Assembly: GCA_015662065.1 (NCBI GenBank)
Contig: DQUX01000162.1
Coordinates: forward strand, 1 to 12,296
Origin: Anaerolineales bacterium
Lineage (GTDB): Bacteria; Chloroflexota; Anaerolineae; B4-G1; DUEL01
Length of the DNA stretch: 12,296 bases
Direction: 5' to 3'
The stretch's first letter is position 1, and each line of letters opens with the position of its first letter. Below the pieces are notes generated by a model that saw only the letters and a list, made by a program, of their open reading frames with translations, ran no database searches and was not told where the DNA came from. Positions 7,253 through 12,296 of the stretch are shown here, one piece after another. A program made the translations under genes and the position numbers.

Positions 7253-7280
7253 ATTATAGCCCTCACTGAAGATGTGTCAA
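7253..7280 (-). promoter_or_regulatory. Consensus sigma-70 promoter for the zinc-ribbon gene
   Basis: On the minus strand a perfect TTGACA (7280-7275) and a perfect TATAAT (7258-7253) are separated by 16 bp. The start of transcription is expected near 7246, leaving a leader of about 78 nt that contains the 13-codon ORF. Both hexamers match the consensus exactly, so expression is probably strong and constitutive. Confidence 0.82.
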
Positions 7281-7383
7281 CTGTGTCCCGCCTTCGTAGA
7301 GTGACCACCTGGTACCTCATCAACGAGAATTCGATATGCTGGGCCCTTTCCGCCCTGCGACCGGAAGTCCCAGGCCACCGTTG

Positions 7384-7407
7384 CCAAGTCGGCCTTCGCC
7401 GACTTGG
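7384..7407. repeat. Perfect 10-bp hairpin with a CTTC loop
   Basis: CCAAGTCGGC (7384-7393) and GCCGACTTGG (7398-7407) pair perfectly around CTTC. No T-run follows on either strand. It is the first of several palindromes in the non-coding stretch between the zinc-ribbon gene and the Lgt-like gene. Confidence 0.7.
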
Positions 7408-7428
7408 TGGCCGTCGAAGGGCGCTGTT

Positions 7429-7656
7429 CTGAGCTTGTCGAAGGGTGGCTTTGCCGTCCGTAGCCCGCGGTTTCAACCGCCGGGCCGGGACTTTCGGCTT
7501 GCCCGTTGTCGCCGATCGTTCAAAGCCCACCCGGTGCCCTGAGCGGAGGCGGCGAAGCCGCCGCAGTCGAAGGGCATCCGGCGCATTGTCCATACCGGCG
7601 GCAGGTGGCCTTCGACTTCGTCCTTCGACTCCGTTCGCTTCGCTCACTCCGCTCAG
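7429..7656. repeat. Cluster of palindromic repeats (CTGAG...TCGAAGGG unit)
   Basis: Three related units occur. One is CTGAGCTTGTCGAAGGG (7429-7445). The second, at 7535-7576, is bounded by TGCCCT/AGGGCA and carries a perfect GGCGGC-GAA-GCCGCC core (7548-7562). The third is an inverted copy from CCTTCGACT to CCGCTCAGG (7622-7656), preceded by a further CCTTCGACT at 7609. Between them GCCCGCGGTT...AACCGCCGGGC (7463-7485) forms another hairpin. No gene is supported in 7281-7717. The frames open across it have no recognisable product, and the repeats resemble dispersed REP-like elements often seen in GC-rich bacterial genomes. Confidence 0.65.
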
Positions 7657-7717
7657 GCCGCTCTGTCTGGCGCGAAAGCCAAGATCAGTCTTGTGAGATA
7701 GCGCTAGCACGTTCCCT

Positions 7718-8506
7718 TCAACCCGGCGATATGAGGTGTGGCCTTTCCCCACGGCCGCCCCATATGGGCAGGGTCAGCAGCGTCAGCCCCGCCAGAGCCA
7801 GGGCCAGGTCTGCCACCTGCACACCGGCCAGCCCCGCCAGCCAGGGCGTCACGTCCTCCCGCAGGAACCCCAGCCCCAGGTCGCCCCCGGCGTAGAGGAG
7901 AAGCCACAGGGGGAAGGGCCGGTCCCACCGGCCGAGGAGCAGGCCCGCCAGGGTCACCATGCCCCATACCGCCCCCAGCGCCGGCACCGCCACGCGAGGC
8001 GCGCGCAGCCCGTAGAGGTCGGGTAGTTCGGCGCTCAGGGCCCAGAGGAGCCCCTGGTCGGGCCGGACCGGCAGCCCGCAGCCGCAGCCAGCCCCCAGGC
8101 AGCCCAGCCAGGCGGAGATGACCACCAGGGCCGCGCCGGGAGCCAACGTGTCCAGCAGGGGGCGGGGACCGACCCGCCGCGCCCGGCAGAGAACCAGGAC
8201 GCCCACGATCCCCCCGACGACCGCGCCGGGGGCCGAAAGCCCTCCCCTCCAGACCATCGGGACCTCTCCCATATGGTCGTGGAAGTAGGGCCAGTGGGCC
8301 GCCGCATAGACGACCCGCCCGATCAGCAGCCCTCCCGCAGCCCCTGCCAGCGCGCCGTCCACCACCGCCAGCGCCGTCAACCCCCGCCGACGGCCAAGCA
8401 GGACAGCCAGGGCCGTCCCCATCGAGAGGCCCAGGGCCAGCAGGCTGGGGTAGCCGGGCAGAGGGAGATCCGCAAGAAAGCCAAACACGTCGTCAGTATA
8501 GCACAT
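7718..8506 (-). CDS. Lgt-family membrane protein, probably lacking transferase activity
   Basis: The 262-aa product has about seven hydrophobic helices and the fold signature of prolipoprotein diacylglyceryl transferase: GRVVYAAAHWPYF, then MVWRGGLSAPGAVVGG, a DTLAPGAAL helix, and a late YAGGDLGLGFLRED segment. Real Lgt transfers diacylglycerol from phosphatidylglycerol to the lipobox cysteine of prolipoproteins. Here the residue matching the essential His in GGMSFHGG is Pro, and the Arg-Leu-Gly-Asn-Phe motif is replaced by a Cys/Gly-rich GCLGAGCGCG. The Arg in the late GAFR-like segment is Asp. It is therefore best read as a divergent paralog; similar Cys-rich variants of the family are known, without assigned function. 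The ATG at 8506 has only a weak ribosome-binding site. GTG at 8488 is an alternative, possibly leaderless, start. The gene lies just behind the rplL terminator on the same strand. Confidence 0.75.
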   Translation of the reverse strand: MCYTDDVFGFLADLPLPGYPSLLALGLSMGTALAVLLGRRRGLTALAVVDGALAGAAGGLLIGRVVYAAAHWPYFHDHMGEVPMVWRGGLSAPGAVVGGIVGVLVLCRARRVGPRPLLDTLAPGAALVVISAWLGCLGAGCGCGLPVRPDQGLLWALSAELPDLYGLRAPRVAVPALGAVWGMVTLAGLLLGRWDRPFPLWLLLYAGGDLGLGFLREDVTPWLAGLAGVQVADLALALAGLTLLTLPIWGGRGERPHLISPG

Positions 8507-8522
8507 CCGTCACCCACGACAA
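8495..8522 (-). promoter_or_regulatory. Possible promoter for the Lgt-like gene
   Basis: On the minus strand TTGTCG (8522-8517) and TATACT (8500-8495) are 16 bp apart. Transcription would begin near 8488, which coincides with an in-frame GTG, so the message could be leaderless. The -35 box overlaps the T-tract of the preceding terminator. The -35 match is only moderate. Confidence 0.35.
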
Positions 8523-8566
8523 AAGCCGCCCAGGCCACCCTCCCAGAGGAGGATGCCCCAGACGGC
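8521..8566 (-). terminator. Intrinsic terminator after rplL
   Basis: On the minus strand a 16-position stem (8566-8551 with 8540-8525) pairs at 15 positions, counting several G-U pairs. It has a 10-nt loop and is followed by TTTT (8524-8521). It begins 31 bp after the rplL stop codon and closes the ribosomal protein operon. Confidence 0.72.
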
Positions 8567-8597
8567 CTGTCGTCGGGTCGATTGGGCCGGCTTGCGC

Positions 8598-8975
8598 TTA
8601 CTTGATCTCGACCGTAGCGCCAGCGCCCTCTATCTCCGAGCGGGCGTTCTCGGCCATGTCCTTAGGCACCGCCTCGAGCACGGTGGTCGGCGCGCTCTCC
8701 ACCAGCTCCTTGGCCTCCTTCAGGCCCAGGTTGGTCAGCTTACGGACAACCTTGATGACCTCGATCTTCTTTTCGCCGATCTCCTTGAGGACGACGTCGA
8801 ACTCGGTCTTTTCCTCCTCGGGCTCGGCGGCAGCGGCGGCCATCGGCATCGCGGCCATCGCCACCGGGGCAGCGGCGCTGACGCCCAGTTTCTCCTCCAG
8901 CATCTTGACCAGCTCAGACGCCTCCAAAAGCGAGAGCGCGCTGATCTCCTCAACCAGTTTCTCCAGGTCTGCCAT
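8598..8975 (-). CDS. rplL: 50S ribosomal protein L7/L12
   Basis: L7/L12 forms the flexible stalk of the large subunit that recruits and activates elongation and initiation factor GTPases. The 125-aa protein has the N-terminal dimerisation helices (MADLEKLVEEISALSLLEA...), an Ala/Met/Pro-rich hinge (about residues 34-50), and the globular C-terminal domain. That domain carries EFDVVLKEIGEKKIEVIKVVRKLTNLGLKEAKELVE-type sequence, including the conserved factor-binding K-V-R segment. AGGAGGT lies upstream of the ATG. It follows rplJ after 45 bp, as in most bacteria. Confidence 0.98.
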   Translation of the reverse strand: MADLEKLVEEISALSLLEASELVKMLEEKLGVSAAAPVAMAAMPMAAAAAEPEEEKTEFDVVLKEIGEKKIEVIKVVRKLTNLGLKEAKELVESAPTTVLEAVPKDMAENARSEIEGAGATVEIK

Positions 8976-9020
8976 TTTCCTTCCTTACCTCCTGAGAATC
9001 TCCACAAGATGTCCAGGCGG

Positions 9021-9569
9021 TCACGCCGCCTGGGGCGCGGGGCTCTGGCCCTCCAGTTTCTCCACGTAGGCCTGCAGCACGTTCATCACCTCCCGGATGC
9101 CGCTGGCGACGACGCTGGCCACCTGAGATGCTGACCCATTGATGGTGCCCAGCACCTGGGCCAGCAGCACCTCCCTCGGCGGCAGAGCGCCCAGCGCCTT
9201 GACCTGTTCCGCCGATACCACCGTGGTCCCCAGCAATCCGCCCTTGAGGGAGAATACTTCCATCTCCTTGGCGAAATCACTGAGCACCTTAGCGGTGGGA
9301 GGCACCTCACCGTGGCAGAAGGCGACCGCCGTGGGCCCCTCCAGCCACTCCTGGGGCATCTCCAGTCCCGTCTGGCCCAGGGCTAACTTGAGCAGCCGGT
9401 TCTTAACCACCAGGAAGGTGACCTCGCTGCCGTGCAGCGCTCGGCGGAGCCGTTCCATATCCGCCACCCGCAGCCCCCGGTAGTTGGCCAGGAGCACCCC
9501 CTGGCTGATCTGCAACTCCTCCACGTACTGTCGGACCAGTTCCTCTTTACGCTCCCTTGAGATAGCCAA
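9021..9569 (-). CDS. rplJ: 50S ribosomal protein L10
   Basis: L10 anchors L7/L12 dimers to the ribosome and, with them, can bind its own mRNA leader to repress translation. The 182-aa protein shows the typical N-terminus (RERKEELVRQYVEEL), the central YRGLRVADMERLRRAL and VVKNRLLKLAL segments, the GPTAVAF region, and a C-terminal helix that binds L7/L12. A TTG start is used. It is supported by a strong AGGAGGTGA six bases upstream and by the absence of any in-frame ATG or GTG before it. The L10 leader and an attenuator lie directly upstream, and rplL follows. Confidence 0.97.
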   Translation of the reverse strand: MAISRERKEELVRQYVEELQISQGVLLANYRGLRVADMERLRRALHGSEVTFLVVKNRLLKLALGQTGLEMPQEWLEGPTAVAFCHGEVPPTAKVLSDFAKEMEVFSLKGGLLGTTVVSAEQVKALGALPPREVLLAQVLGTINGSASQVASVVASGIREVMNVLQAYVEKLEGQSPAPQAA

Positions 9570-9590
9570 CCGGTCTCACCTCCTCTCTAC

Positions 9591-9619
9591 AAAAATCCCT
9601 GCGCCTACCGACGCAGGGA
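9591..9619 (-). terminator. Attenuator terminator in the rplJ leader
   Basis: On the minus strand TCCCTGCG (9619-9612) and CGCAGGGA (9603-9596) form a perfect 8-bp stem with an 8-nt loop, followed by TTTTT (9595-9591). It lies between the L10-binding leader and the rplJ ribosome-binding site. It can lower transcription of rplJ-rplL relative to the upstream genes. A further 6-bp hairpin (9623-9637) immediately before it may take part in switching. Confidence 0.82.
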
Positions 9620-9711
9620 CATACTTCTGGAAGAAGTCTCCCCCGCCTCGGCAGGCTCTCTTTAAGCGCGTCAGCGCACCTGCTGTCTTCGGCCGGGCCG
9701 GTCTTCGATTG
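9620..9711 (-). promoter_or_regulatory. L10 ribosomal protein leader
   Basis: On the minus strand the hallmark GAAGACAGCAGGTGC (within 9676-9690) and GCCTGCCGAGG (9656-9646) sequences pair through GCAGG/CCTGC. They form the kinked binding site for the L10-L7/L12 complex known from the L10 leader family. The element sits in the 154-bp gap between rplA and rplJ. Excess L10-L7/L12 is expected to bind here and reduce rplJ-rplL expression. The exact outer boundaries are approximate. Confidence 0.85.
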
Positions 9712-9723
9712 TCCGGGGGACGA

Positions 9724-10443
9724 TTAGAGGCCCACCTCCATCGCCTGAGCGGCGATCGGGTCCACCCTGATGCCAGGCCCCATCGAGGCTGCCAGGGTGA
9801 TCTTGCGGATGTAGGTGCCCTTGGCGGCGGGCGGTCGCGCCTTCTTCACTGCCTCCATCACCGCCGCCATGTTCTCCAACAACTTCTCGGTGGGAAAACC
9901 GATCCTGCCGATGGGGATGTGGAGGTTGGCGGTCTTATCCACCCGATACTCCACACGGCCGGCCTTCGCCTCTTCGATCACCCGGGGCAGGTCGTCCTCC
10001 GGCACCACTGTCCCCGTCTTGGGGTTGGGCATCAACCCTCGGGGGCCCAGGATGCGGCCCAGACGACCGACCTTGCCCATCATCTCGGGCACGGCGATGG
10101 CCACATCGAAATCGGTCCATCCCTGCTGGATCTTCTTGATCCCCTCGTCGTCGGAGATGACGTAGTCGGCCCCCGCTTCCTCGGCGATGCGGCACGCATC
10201 GCCGGCGGCGAAGACCGCCACGCGCACCGTCTTACCCAGCCCGTGGGGTAGTCGGACCACGCCGCGCACCTGTTGGTCGGCGTGGCGGGGGTCCACCCCC
10301 AGGCGAATGTGCAGGTCCAGCGAGGCATCAAACCCGGCGTAAGAGGTCTCCTTCGCCAGGTGGATCGCCTCCTCCGGATCATAGAGCCGCAGGCGGTCTA
10401 TCTTCTGTGCGGCTTCCCGGTACTTCTTTCCTCGCTTCGGCAT
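9724..10443 (-). CDS. rplA: 50S ribosomal protein L1
   Basis: L1 forms the mobile stalk near the ribosomal E site and in many bacteria represses its own operon by binding mRNA. The 239-aa protein starts MPKRGKKYREAAQK and has the signature GRLGRILGPRGLMPNPKTGTV, plus the N-terminal domain segment FDASLDLHIRLGVDPRHADQQ with RG. GGAGG lies upstream of the ATG at 10443; the longer frame that begins 13 codons earlier runs through this ribosome-binding site and is not used. It follows rplK after 48 bp. No separate L1-binding leader was identified. Confidence 0.97.
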   Translation of the reverse strand: MPKRGKKYREAAQKIDRLRLYDPEEAIHLAKETSYAGFDASLDLHIRLGVDPRHADQQVRGVVRLPHGLGKTVRVAVFAAGDACRIAEEAGADYVISDDEGIKKIQQGWTDFDVAIAVPEMMGKVGRLGRILGPRGLMPNPKTGTVVPEDDLPRVIEEAKAGRVEYRVDKTANLHIPIGRIGFPTEKLLENMAAVMEAVKKARPPAAKGTYIRKITLAASMGPGIRVDPIAAQAMEVGL

Positions 10444-10491
10444 TCTTCCTCCCTGTGGTTCCGGCGGGCTATGCCCTCCCACCAGGATCGA

Positions 10492-10914
10492 TCAGTCCAC
10501 GATCTCAATCCCCATACTCCGCGCCGTGCCCTCCACCTGGCGCATGGCCCCCTCCAGGTCCACGGCGTTGAGGTCCTTCATCTTCGTCTTGGCGATCTCC
10601 CGCAGTTGCTCCTGCGTGATCTGCCCCACCTTATCCCGGTTGGGCTCGGCGGATCCCCGCTCCACCCCCGCCGCCTTGCGCAGCAGGTCCGGCGTGGGCG
10701 GGGTCTTGAGGATGAACTTGAACGAGCCATCGTGATAGATGGTCACCTCCGCCGGTATGATGTTTCCCACCATAGCGGCGGTGCGGGCGTTATACTCCTT
10801 GCAGAACTGCATCAGGTTGATGCCGTGCTGCGCCAGCGCTGGCCCCACCGGGGGTGCCGGGTTTGCCTTGCCCGCCTCGATCTGCAGCTTGACGACCGCT
10901 TTGACCTTCTTCAT
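10492..10914 (-). CDS. rplK: 50S ribosomal protein L11
   Basis: L11 binds the GTPase-associated region of 23S rRNA and helps factor function and the stringent response. The 140-aa product matches the usual length of about 141. It has the N-terminal domain with GKANPAPPVGPALAQHGIN and FCKEYNART, then the TPPTPDLLRKAAG linker, and the rRNA-binding C-terminal domain (GQITQEQLREIAKTKMKDLNA). ATG at 10914 is chosen over a TTG five codons earlier because MKKVKAVVKL is the normal N-terminus and AGGG lies seven bases upstream. It is separated from nusG by a 51-bp AT-rich gap. Confidence 0.97.
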   Translation of the reverse strand: MKKVKAVVKLQIEAGKANPAPPVGPALAQHGINLMQFCKEYNARTAAMVGNIIPAEVTIYHDGSFKFILKTPPTPDLLRKAAGVERGSAEPNRDKVGQITQEQLREIAKTKMKDLNAVDLEGAMRQVEGTARSMGIEIVD

Positions 10915-10965
10915 AACCCATCCCTGCAAAATTTGTTATTCATCATTCGTTTATCAATTCGCTAC

Positions 10966-11667
10966 CTACACCTTTTCAACCTGCAGGAAATCCAGCTCCA
11001 CCGGCGTATCCCGTCCGAAGAAGGAGACCAGCACGCGGACTTTCGTCCGCTCCATATCGATCTCATCCACCACGCCGATGAACTCGTTAAACGGCCCATC
11101 GATGATGCGCACCTTCTGCCCTTGCTTGAAGGTGACCTTGACGCGGGGGGCCTCGGCCTCCATGCGCTTCATGATAGCCTGCACCTCTTCGGGGCGCAGC
11201 GGCGTGGGGCGGTTGCCCATCCCCACGAAGCCGGTCACCCCCGGGGTGTTGCGGACGACGTACCAGGAGTCGTCGCCCATAATCATCTGCACCAGGATAT
11301 AGCCCGGGAAGACCCGACGTTCGACGGTGCGCCGCTTGCCGTCCTTTACCTCGATCTCCTCCTCTGTGGGAACCACCACCTGGAAGATCTTGTCCTGCAT
11401 CTGCATAGTCTCGATGCGCTGCTCCAGGTTGCGCTTGACCTTGTTCTCGTAGCCGGAGTAGCAGTGGATGACGTACCACGCCCGTTCGTCGGTGGGTTCC
11501 GGGGAGGGCTCAGGCTCCTGAGCCTTCGGCTCCGGATCGGGGGAGGGCTCCGCAGGGGCGACCGCCTCCGTCTCGGGGAGGGATGACGCCTCGACCATCG
11601 GGGTCTCATCTTCCTGGGGCGCTTCGCCTGTGCTTTCTGCAGCCTGCTCCAGAATCTCCTCTTCCAT
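10966..11667 (-). CDS. nusG: Transcription termination/antitermination factor NusG
   Basis: NusG binds RNA polymerase through its N-terminal NGN domain and contacts Rho or ribosomal S10 through its KOW domain. The 233-aa product carries an acidic, Pro/Glu/Ala-rich extension (about residues 10-60) before the NGN domain. That domain begins AWYVIHCYSGYENKVKRNLE and includes VFPGYILVQM and NTPGVTGFVG. The KOW domain follows (about 178-233, VRIIDGPFNEFIGVVDEID). Standard NusG is about 175-190 aa, so the N-terminal tail is the unusual part. The start is uncertain: ATG at 11667 is used, but GTG at 11670 and GTG at 11682 are in frame. The GTG at 11682 overlaps the secE stop (GTGA) and sits next to GAGGAG, which suggests translational coupling. 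Confidence 0.95.
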   Translation of the reverse strand: MEEEILEQAAESTGEAPQEDETPMVEASSLPETEAVAPAEPSPDPEPKAQEPEPSPEPTDERAWYVIHCYSGYENKVKRNLEQRIETMQMQDKIFQVVVPTEEEIEVKDGKRRTVERRVFPGYILVQMIMGDDSWYVVRNTPGVTGFVGMGNRPTPLRPEEVQAIMKRMEAEAPRVKVTFKQGQKVRIIDGPFNEFIGVVDEIDMERTKVRVLVSFFGRDTPVELDFLQVEKV

Positions 11668-11678
11668 CACGCGCTCGA

Positions 11679-11969
11679 TCACTCTCCTCGCCTGCCCGAC
11701 ACCACGCCGACAACGACCGAGATGACCAGCACGACGACGGACAGCCCGATACGCCACGGGTCGCTCTTCAGGACCCCGCTGAGCCACCAGGAGAAGAGCA
11801 CGTCCATCAGCCAGAGGAAGATCGCCATCCCCACGGTGACCGTCAGGACGATCTGGGTCAGCCGCATAGTCTCCTGACGGGTGGGCCAGTGGACCTTCCG
11901 CAGCTCGGTCCGGGTGTCTCGGAGATAACGGATAATCGCGTTTTCTTTCTTCGCCTTCGCTCTTGCCAC
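11679..11969 (-). CDS. secE: Preprotein translocase subunit SecE
   Basis: SecE is the essential small clamp subunit of the SecYEG protein-export channel in the cytoplasmic membrane. The 96-aa protein has the conserved amphipathic segment RYLRDTRTELRKVHWPTRQET (about residues 14-34) and the hinge-following helix at about 38-63. A second strongly hydrophobic stretch lies at about 74-92 (IGLSVVVLVISVVVGVVSG). Minimal bacterial SecE has one helix, so this extra C-terminal helix is unusual. GTG at 11969 is chosen because GGGGAG lies eight bases upstream. A longer frame would run into the hairpin at 12014-12046. It sits between tRNA-Trp and nusG, the standard position. Confidence 0.93.
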   Translation of the reverse strand: MARAKAKKENAIIRYLRDTRTELRKVHWPTRQETMRLTQIVLTVTVGMAIFLWLMDVLFSWWLSGVLKSDPWRIGLSVVVLVISVVVGVVSGRRGE

Positions 11970-12013
11970 CGACCATTCTCCCCAGTTCCCCCGCGTGCGG
12001 GGGCCTGACGTTT

Positions 12014-12046
12014 CAAGACACCGCCCCCTCACTCGGCGGTGTCTTG
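12014..12046. repeat. Perfect 12-bp hairpin between tRNA-Trp and secE
   Basis: CAAGACACCGCC (12014-12025) pairs perfectly with GGCGGTGTCTTG (12035-12046) around a 9-nt loop. It begins 5 bp downstream of the tRNA 3' end on the transcribed minus strand. The tail after it is AAAC, not a T-run, so it is not a standard terminator. It may be a processing or stability element separating the tRNA from the secE mRNA. Confidence 0.65.
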
Positions 12047-12051
12047 CCAGG

Positions 12052-12125
12052 CAGGCCAGGCAGGACTCGAACCCGCAACCTACGGTTTTGGAGACCGTTG
12101 CTCTACCAAATTGAGCTACTGGCCT
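12052..12125 (-). tRNA. tRNA-Trp (anticodon CCA)
   Basis: The minus strand folds into a complete cloverleaf. A perfect 7-bp acceptor stem (AGGCCAG with CTGGCCT) is followed by a D arm GCTC/GAGC, and an anticodon stem ACGGT/ACCGT with loop CTCCAAA giving anticodon CCA. A 5-nt variable loop and a T arm GCGGG/CCTGC with TTCGAGT complete it. The discriminator base is G, as usual for tryptophan. The following bases are CCT, so the 3' CCA is not encoded and must be added. The position between rpmG and secE is a common arrangement. Confidence 0.96.
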
Positions 12126-12151
12126 GCGTAATCGCCGGGCAAGCTCAGACG

Positions 12152-12296
12152 CTACTTCGTCTCCCGGTGCAGCGTATGCTTGCGGCAGCGAGGGCAGTAC
12201 TTCCTGAGTTCAAGACGGGAAGGATCGTTGCGCCGATTCTTCTCCGTCGTGTAGTTATGTTCCCTACACTCCGTGCACGCCAACGTGATTATCAAC
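12152..12296 (-). CDS. rpmG: 50S ribosomal protein L33, 5' end cut by window edge
   Basis: The visible 47 residues (from a TTG at 12295 to TAG at 12152-12154) read as L33. They contain IITLACTECREHNYTTEKN, then KYCPRCRKHTLHRETK at the C-terminus. The two CxxC pairs make the zinc-binding form. The usual protein is about 49-55 aa, so only the first few residues, including the true start, lie beyond base 12296. It is the first gene seen of the rpmG-tRNA-Trp-secE-nusG-rpl cluster; the tRNA lies 26 bp downstream. The cluster's promoter is presumably outside the window. Confidence 0.95.
   Translation of the reverse strand, partial: LIITLACTECREHNYTTEKNRRNDPSRLELRKYCPRCRKHTLHRETK

Noticed and set aside
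7384..7656. CRISPR array
   Set aside because: The repeats are palindromic, unequal in length and irregularly spaced, with copies in both orientations and no constant spacer size.
7183..7752. Minus-strand 189-codon frame across the repeat island
   Set aside because: It runs through several palindromic repeats and the consensus promoter, and its product is Arg-rich without domains. Only its last 14 codons, as a separate leader ORF, have a ribosome-binding site.
10915..10965. Promoter or L1-binding site in the AT-rich nusG-rplK gap
   Set aside because: No hexamer pair close to consensus and no recognisable L1-binding structure could be found in 51 bp.
10273..11586. Long plus-strand open frame (437 codons) opposite nusG, rplK and rplA
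   Set aside because: It spans three highly conserved minus-strand genes and their gaps, and its product has no recognisable motif.
11970..12032. Longer N-terminus for SecE
   Set aside because: It would overlap the 12-bp hairpin and add residues unlike SecE. GTG at 11969 has a ribosome-binding site and gives the normal N-terminus.

Overview
The window is a GC-rich bacterial chromosome segment. It consists of core translation and secretion genes, a sulfate-activation locus and a few poorly characterised genes. The gene content and style suggest a member of the Chloroflexota (Anaerolineae/Thermoflexia-like). The basis is a four-domain S1 protein next to IF-1, a zinc-knuckle ATP sulfurylase, frequent GTG/TTG starts, and intergenic palindromes built on a CTGAG...TCGAAGGG unit. 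That placement is an inference from sequence character; no search was run.

Left part (1-1719). The C-terminal part of a membrane sensor histidine kinase, cut by the window edge, is followed 15 bp later by a small two-helix membrane protein of unknown function. Both are on the + strand and end facing the infA terminator hairpin.

Translation pair (1720-3416, minus strand). An S1-type RNA-binding protein with four S1 domains is followed by translation initiation factor IF-1. A roughly 200-nt leader with an attenuator-like hairpin precedes the S1 gene. Its promoter lies back to back with the promoter of the divergent sat gene; the two -35 boxes are 4 bp apart.

Sulfur/phosphoesterase locus (3669-6438, plus strand). 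ATP sulfurylase (sat, TTG start just behind a near-consensus promoter) is followed by an alkaline-phosphatase-superfamily phosphodiesterase. A perfect 11-bp inverted repeat lies in the short gap between them.

Middle (6529-8506, minus strand). A 212-aa multi-zinc-ribbon protein is preceded by a perfect TTGACA/TATAAT promoter and a 13-codon leader ORF with a strong Shine-Dalgarno. About 470 bp of non-coding DNA rich in palindromic repeats follows, then an Lgt-family membrane protein that appears to lack the key catalytic residues of true Lgt.

Right part (8521-12296, minus strand). This is the classical cluster rpmG - tRNA-Trp - secE - nusG - rplK - rplA - L10 leader/attenuator - rplJ - rplL, closed by a strong terminator. 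Its products link ribosome large-subunit proteins (L33, L11, L1, L10, L7/L12), the SecYEG channel (SecE) and transcription elongation/termination (NusG). SecE appears to carry an extra C-terminal membrane helix, and NusG an acidic, proline-rich N-terminal extension.

Most of the window is ordinary housekeeping DNA. The items most worth a second look are the degenerate Lgt paralog, the zinc-ribbon gene with its leader ORF, the palindromic-repeat island, the two-helix SecE, and the regulatory architecture of the S1 and L10 leaders.
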